A DNA stretch of 21,393 nucleotides from an uncultured Faecalibacterium sp. (GTDB taxonomy: Bacteria; Bacillota; Clostridia; Oscillospirales; Ruminococcaceae), in contig URVW01000037.1 of NCBI GenBank assembly GCA_900551435.1, positions 1 to 21,393 of the forward strand, read 5' to 3'. Under the pieces are notes generated by a model, which made no database searches, was not told where the DNA came from, and worked only from the letters and a program-made list of their open reading frames with translations. Position 1 is the first letter of the stretch. Every line of letters begins with the position of its first letter. Positions 20,403-21,393 of this stretch are shown piece after piece. A program made the translations under genes and the position numbers.

Positions 20403-21393
20403 TTACAGGTTGGTGTAGCCCATCAGGTAGCGGTCCACCTCAGCGGCGCAGTCGCGGCCTTCGCGCAGACCCCAGACGACCAGGCTCTGGCCCCGGCGCA
20501 TATCGCCGCAGGAGAACACCTTTTCGACGTTGGTGCGGAAGTTGTCGGTGTCCACACAGCCGCGGCCGGTCAGCTGGACGCCAAAGGCATCCGCCACATA
20601 GTTCTCGCAGCCGACGAAGCCCGCCGCGATGAACGCCAGCTGGCAGTCGTAGGTGAACTCCTCGCCGGTGGGGACCATGTTCGTGCGGCCCGTTTCGGGG
20701 TCGCGCTCCGGCTTGAGGTAGGAGATGACCGCGCCGGTCAGATTTCCGGCGTCGTCGGTCAAAAACTCTTTCACGGTGGTCTGATAGACGCGGGGGTCCT
20801 TGCCGAACTTGGCAAGGCACTCGGTCTGGCCGTAGTCCACCTTGAGGACCTTCGGCCATTCGGGCCACGGGTTGGACGCCGCACGCTCCTTGGGGGGCTG
20901 GGGCATCATCTCAAGGGCCACGAGGTCGGTGCAGCCCTGCCGCAGGGCCGTGCCCTGACAGTCGTTGCCGGTGTCGCCGCCGCCGATGACCAGCACGTTT
21001 TTGCCCGCTGCATCGATGGCTTTTCCGTCGGCGAACTTGCTGTCCAGCAAGCTCTTGGTCACACTGGTCAGGTAATCGACCGCGAAGTGGACGCCCTTGG
21101 CATCCCGGCCCGGAACGTTCAGGTCGCGGGCCTTCTTTGCGCCGCAGCAGAGGACCACAGCGTCGTAGCCGTTCAGGATGTCCTCAGCCGCCACCGCGCC
21201 GCCGATGTCCATGTTGGTGCGGAACTCCACGCCCTCGGCCTGCATGATCTGGATGCGCCGCTCGATGACGGATTTGTCCAGCTTCATGTTGGGGATGCCG
21301 TACATCAGCAAGCCGCCCACGCGGTCAGCCCGCTCGAACACGGTCACGGCGTGGCCGCGCTTGTTCAGATACTCGGCCACCGACAGGCCGGAC
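20403..21393 (-). CDS. gltD: Glutamate synthase small subunit (GltD), C-terminal part; 5' end outside window
   Basis: The - strand frame stays open to the window edge; it reads SGLSVAEYLNKRGHAVTVFE at the edge and ends at TAA (complement of 20403-20405). About 330 of the usual 470-490 residues are visible. GGLLMYGIPNMKLDKSVIER is the conserved FAD-domain segment, VLVIGGGDTGNDCQGTALRQG is the NAD(P)H-binding fold, and VFSCGDMRRGQSLVVWGLREG is the C-terminal FAD motif. In glutamate synthase this subunit passes electrons from NADPH to the large subunit GltB, which makes glutamate from glutamine and 2-oxoglutarate. The N-terminal Fe-S region lies outside the window. Related GltD-like oxidoreductases exist (for example NADPH-dependent ferredoxin enzymes), but the PQPPKERAASNPWPEWP segment favours true GltD. 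It is unrelated in role to the genes on the + strand and converges with them. Confidence 0.93.
   Translation of the reverse strand, partial: SGLSVAEYLNKRGHAVTVFERADRVGGLLMYGIPNMKLDKSVIERRIQIMQAEGVEFRTNMDIGGAVAAEDILNGYDAVVLCCGAKKARDLNVPGRDAKGVHFAVDYLTSVTKSLLDSKFADGKAIDAAGKNVLVIGGGDTGNDCQGTALRQGCTDLVALEMMPQPPKERAASNPWPEWPKVLKVDYGQTECLAKFGKDPRVYQTTVKEFLTDDAGNLTGAVISYLKPERDPETGRTNMVPTGEEFTYDCQLAFIAAGFVGCENYVADAFGVQLTGRGCVDTDNFRTNVEKVFSCGDMRRGQSLVVWGLREGRDCAAEVDRYLMGYTNL

Noticed and set aside
1..21393. CRISPR array, tRNA or rRNA genes, insertion sequences, integrase or attachment sites
   Set aside because: I found no regularly spaced repeats, no RNA-gene signatures, no transposase or integrase frame and no paired direct repeats flanking the ATPase-HNH module.

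Overview
The window is a stretch of bacterial chromosome with moderately high GC, single-strand operons, strong Shine-Dalgarno sites and sigma-A type promoters. The gene families (YebC, EpsG-type polymerase, LicD proteins, a zinc-ribbon plus kinase-like plus PASTA protein, GltD) suit a gut Clostridia member of the Ruminococcaceae/Oscillospirales type, such as Faecalibacterium or a relative. The genus is an inference from style and not proven.

Layout: (1) 1-483 is the 3' end of a yebC-family gene with its terminator. (2) 515-15977 is one long + strand polysaccharide operon with a promoter in front and a terminator behind. It begins with a class V aminotransferase and a TagD-like cytidylyltransferase fused to a Gfo/Idh/MocA-like domain. 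A membrane sugar-phosphate transferase, a GT2, a LicD protein, two GT-B glycosyltransferases, an EpsG/Wzy-like polymerase and a Wzx flippase follow. The last part holds the UDP-L-FucNAc genes capE, capF and capG, interleaved with a second LicD gene, a 44-codon nucleotidyltransferase remnant and a NeuD/PglD-like acetyltransferase. (3) 15996-18483 is a two-gene module, an ABC-type AAA ATPase and an HNH endonuclease, resembling Septu (PtuAB) anti-phage systems, with its own promoter. (4) 18492-20310 is a zinc-ribbon, kinase-like, single-membrane-pass, PASTA protein lacking the catalytic aspartates. (5) On the - strand, 20403-21393 is the 3' part of gltD, convergent with the previous gene across two hairpins.

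The polysaccharide genes fit a Wzx/Wzy route. A first sugar is placed on undecaprenyl phosphate, glycosyltransferases build a repeat that likely contains N-acetyl-L-fucosamine, Wzx flips it and the EpsG-like protein polymerises it. Two LicD proteins and the cytidylyltransferase imply phosphodiester decoration (phosphocholine, glycerol phosphate or an amino-alcohol phosphate); the aminotransferase raises the amino-alcohol option. No chain-length or tyrosine-kinase control genes are visible here.

The most notable items are the Septu-like ATPase/HNH pair with a GC step inside the ATPase gene, the predicted pseudokinase, the fusion enzyme whose oxidoreductase half has lost its usual catalytic residues, and the nucleotidyltransferase remnant inside the operon.
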